Source: Haemonchus contortus (taxonomy: Eukaryota; Nematoda; Chromadorea; Rhabditida; Trichostrongylidae). From it: 64,000 bases of DNA. Position 1 is the stretch's first letter. Every line of letters begins with the position of its first letter. The stretch lies in contig LS997565.1 of NCBI GenBank assembly GCA_000469685.2, positions 13,959,922 to 14,023,921 on the forward strand. Direction: 5' to 3'. A program made the position numbers and the translations under genes. Below are positions 62,453 through 64,000 of this stretch, piece after piece. Below the pieces are notes generated by a model, which saw only the letters and a program-made list of their open reading frames with translations, had not been told where the DNA came from and made no database searches.

Positions 62453-63265
62453 CTAGTAATACGGCCACTGGTTTGGAAATTGCTGGTTGTTGACGAATGG
62501 AGGTCTAGGACCTGCAAATGGCTGAACATTCGCCTGCGCAGGATAGGTATACGGGGCGACGGCCGCTGGTTTGGGGGCCACCGCTCGTGGAACGAATGCA
62601 GGTCTGGGGGCAGGCTGTAGCGGGGCTGGCCTAGGTAGATTCTGTGGTGGGCGAGCTACTGGTTGTGAAGCAAAAGCTGGCCTCGGTATAGTTGGTTTGG
62701 GAACGGCCGGGGCTGTTGCAGGTCTGGGAGGAATTTGCTGATTAACAACTGCTGGCCTGGAGGGATAAAATTTATTGGCAACCGCTGGTTTGAAGTTGAC
62801 TGGTTGAGCTGGTTTAGGAGGAGGAGCTGCAGGATATTTTGGAACAGCACGTTCTCCAGGTAAGACGAAATAGTCATCCTGTGGCAGTAGAAAAGCTGGC
62901 CCTGAAAGAAGAAATGAAAGGAAGAGTTGAACCTCAAAGCAACACAAGGTCTTATTTCAGACGAGCCTTTTATAGGACCCCCTCCTGCAATCGATCTGAG
63001 GTCACTGCTGCAACTTTCGCTGTCGGATGTTTCACTCTCGGAGCTGTCGCGAGCGGTCTGAGAAAGTGAAGTGTAATTCATTTTTCCTCTGTCCGTTCAG
63101 TACACATATTACCTTATTCTTTCCCGCATGTTTCCTTCGTCCTACTGTATCTGAAATGTCGGATCAGACGTATCAGAAGCCCCAAGTCTTCCACTTTCTG
63201 CTATGCTAAGCATGTCGGGTGATGACCCTAACACCAAAAGCGTCACACATAATGTTTCTGTCATC
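62453..63265 (-). CDS. Secreted Pro/Ala-rich protein
   Basis: Four exons (minus), 63265-63195 (ATG 63264), 63150-63113, 63057-62946 and 62901-62453, give 222 residues with matching phases (1, 0, 1). The ATG follows a CAGCCTAG|G spliced-leader-type acceptor. The N-terminus MTETLCVTLLVLGSSPDMLS is a plausible signal peptide. Exons 2-3 carry a short basic segment (TVGRRKHAGKNK) and a Ser/Glu/Asp-rich block (TARDSSESETSDSESCSSDL). Exon 4 begins PAFLLPQDDYFVLPGERAVP and continues as a low-complexity Pro/Ala/Val-rich region (PRPAFASQPVARPPQNLPRP) to NQQFPNQWPYY. The plan (signal, charged Ser-rich block, Pro-rich tail) parallels the gene at 55.0-56.4 kb. The exon 1 donor (GTGGAA, 44-bp intron) and exon 3 donor (GTGTTG) are non-consensus, so the N-terminal half is less certain than the last exon. 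A structural or cuticle role is only inferred. Confidence 0.62.
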
Positions 63266-64000
63266 CTAGGCTGAATTTCAGGTATTGCAGGCATTACTCC
63301 GGTAGCACACCATTCCTCCTGCTGAATTGTGTTCAGGAACCATCAGCAGAGGTTTTACTACTTGGACGAGGGCGCACACGTTTCACGCACGCAGCATACT
63401 ATAGCCAAATGAGCGCAATGGCGAGCACATTCGGACAGCTCGTCCAAGTACCCTTTCCATGCAGCGTTTTTCGCCACCTTCTCGTCCGACCCTTGACTTC
63501 TCTACGTGCCCCAGAATTATCTGAATACGGCGGCTTTTTTACGCCGCGTTTTCTCAACTGTTCCGGACTATCTTTTCATCGTTGAGTCGCTATTAATGAA
63601 CAATGTTCGAGTGATAGCCCTTGAAATATCCAAAAACTCTCAAGCTACACCGTACAAAGTATGAACCCACGAATTTTCTGCTTATGCAACATGGTATTTG
63701 CTATAATGTTGGATAACCCACCCTCTTCTGGCTTGTTTTTGGAGCAAAGACTGACCAAAAGAGGAACGTTGGCCAGCACTACACAGAGCAATACGAACGT
63801 GGGTATCATTGAGGCTGAAAAACTTCAGCTTGTTTTGAGTTACACCTTACTCACTTGGGCCGCAACGGTAACCCACCAGAGAGGTCTTTAAAGAAATCGA
63901 CCGATAGCTGAGGAGGAATGAGTAAACTGACTCGTAACCCTACCACAATTACGTCCGTTACTCAACCTTTATCAGAAATAAATCATGAGCTGATACAAAC
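63266..64000. other. 5' flank of the Pro/Ala-rich protein gene
   Basis: The + ORF 63661-63891 has a hydrophobic start (MNPRIFCLCNMVFAIML) but no further support. No other feature was recognised. Confidence 0.35.

Overview
The window looks like nuclear DNA of a clade V (strongylid, possibly hookworm-like) nematode. The evidence is short-exon genes with consensus GT-AG introns, start codons lying just after TTTCAG or CCTAG spliced-leader-type acceptors, an NDX-4-like Nudix hydrolase, a nematode Srx-class chemoreceptor, a nematode Ly6-type GPI protein, and a mariner relic resembling the hookworm 'bandit' family. The taxon is an inference. Every gene model below was built by hand from splice phases and motifs.

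Layout. At 1.9-3.0 kb is a complete three-exon Ap4A hydrolase gene (ndx-4, + strand), followed by a dead mariner copy (3.4-4.7 kb) and a deleted Tc1/mariner-like element (about 5.1-5.7 kb). From 5.7 to 17 kb there is no convincing gene; SINE copies and an (ATT)84 microsatellite fill part of it. At 17.1-19.3 kb a three-exon Ly6/uPAR-like GPI protein gene lies on the + strand, with a SINE and an opposing ORF in its first intron. At 24.3-26.8 kb (- strand) is a type I membrane protein whose cysteine spacing matches a DSL domain (Notch ligand) but which has no EGF repeats and carries a long Gln-rich N-terminus. From 27 to 43 kb the window is nearly gene-free, apart from a possible nuclear-receptor relic at 29.2 kb.

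From 43 kb on, all the recognisable host genes are on the - strand: a tentative small gene (43.3-44.1 kb), a complete eight-exon Srx-type 7TM receptor (45.75-50.0 kb), an unrecognised one-TM protein (51.5-54.7 kb, 5' part unresolved), and two genes for secreted proline-rich proteins (55.0-56.4 and 62.5-63.3 kb). A decayed tyrosine recombinase from a DIRS/PAT/Crypton-like element lies at 59.3-60.2 kb.

The most unusual theme is repetitive DNA. About 18 copies of a roughly 280-bp tRNA-derived SINE family (internal box A/B-like motifs, 3' end in CTTTATCC) occur on both strands. They sit in introns, and one forms the immediate 3' flank of the Srx gene. Two long perfect-style palindromes share their outer ends but have unrelated interiors, and each abuts a SINE copy. 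A 512-bp Tc1-type MITE with a TA duplication is also present. No CRISPR, rRNA or canonical tRNA gene was found.
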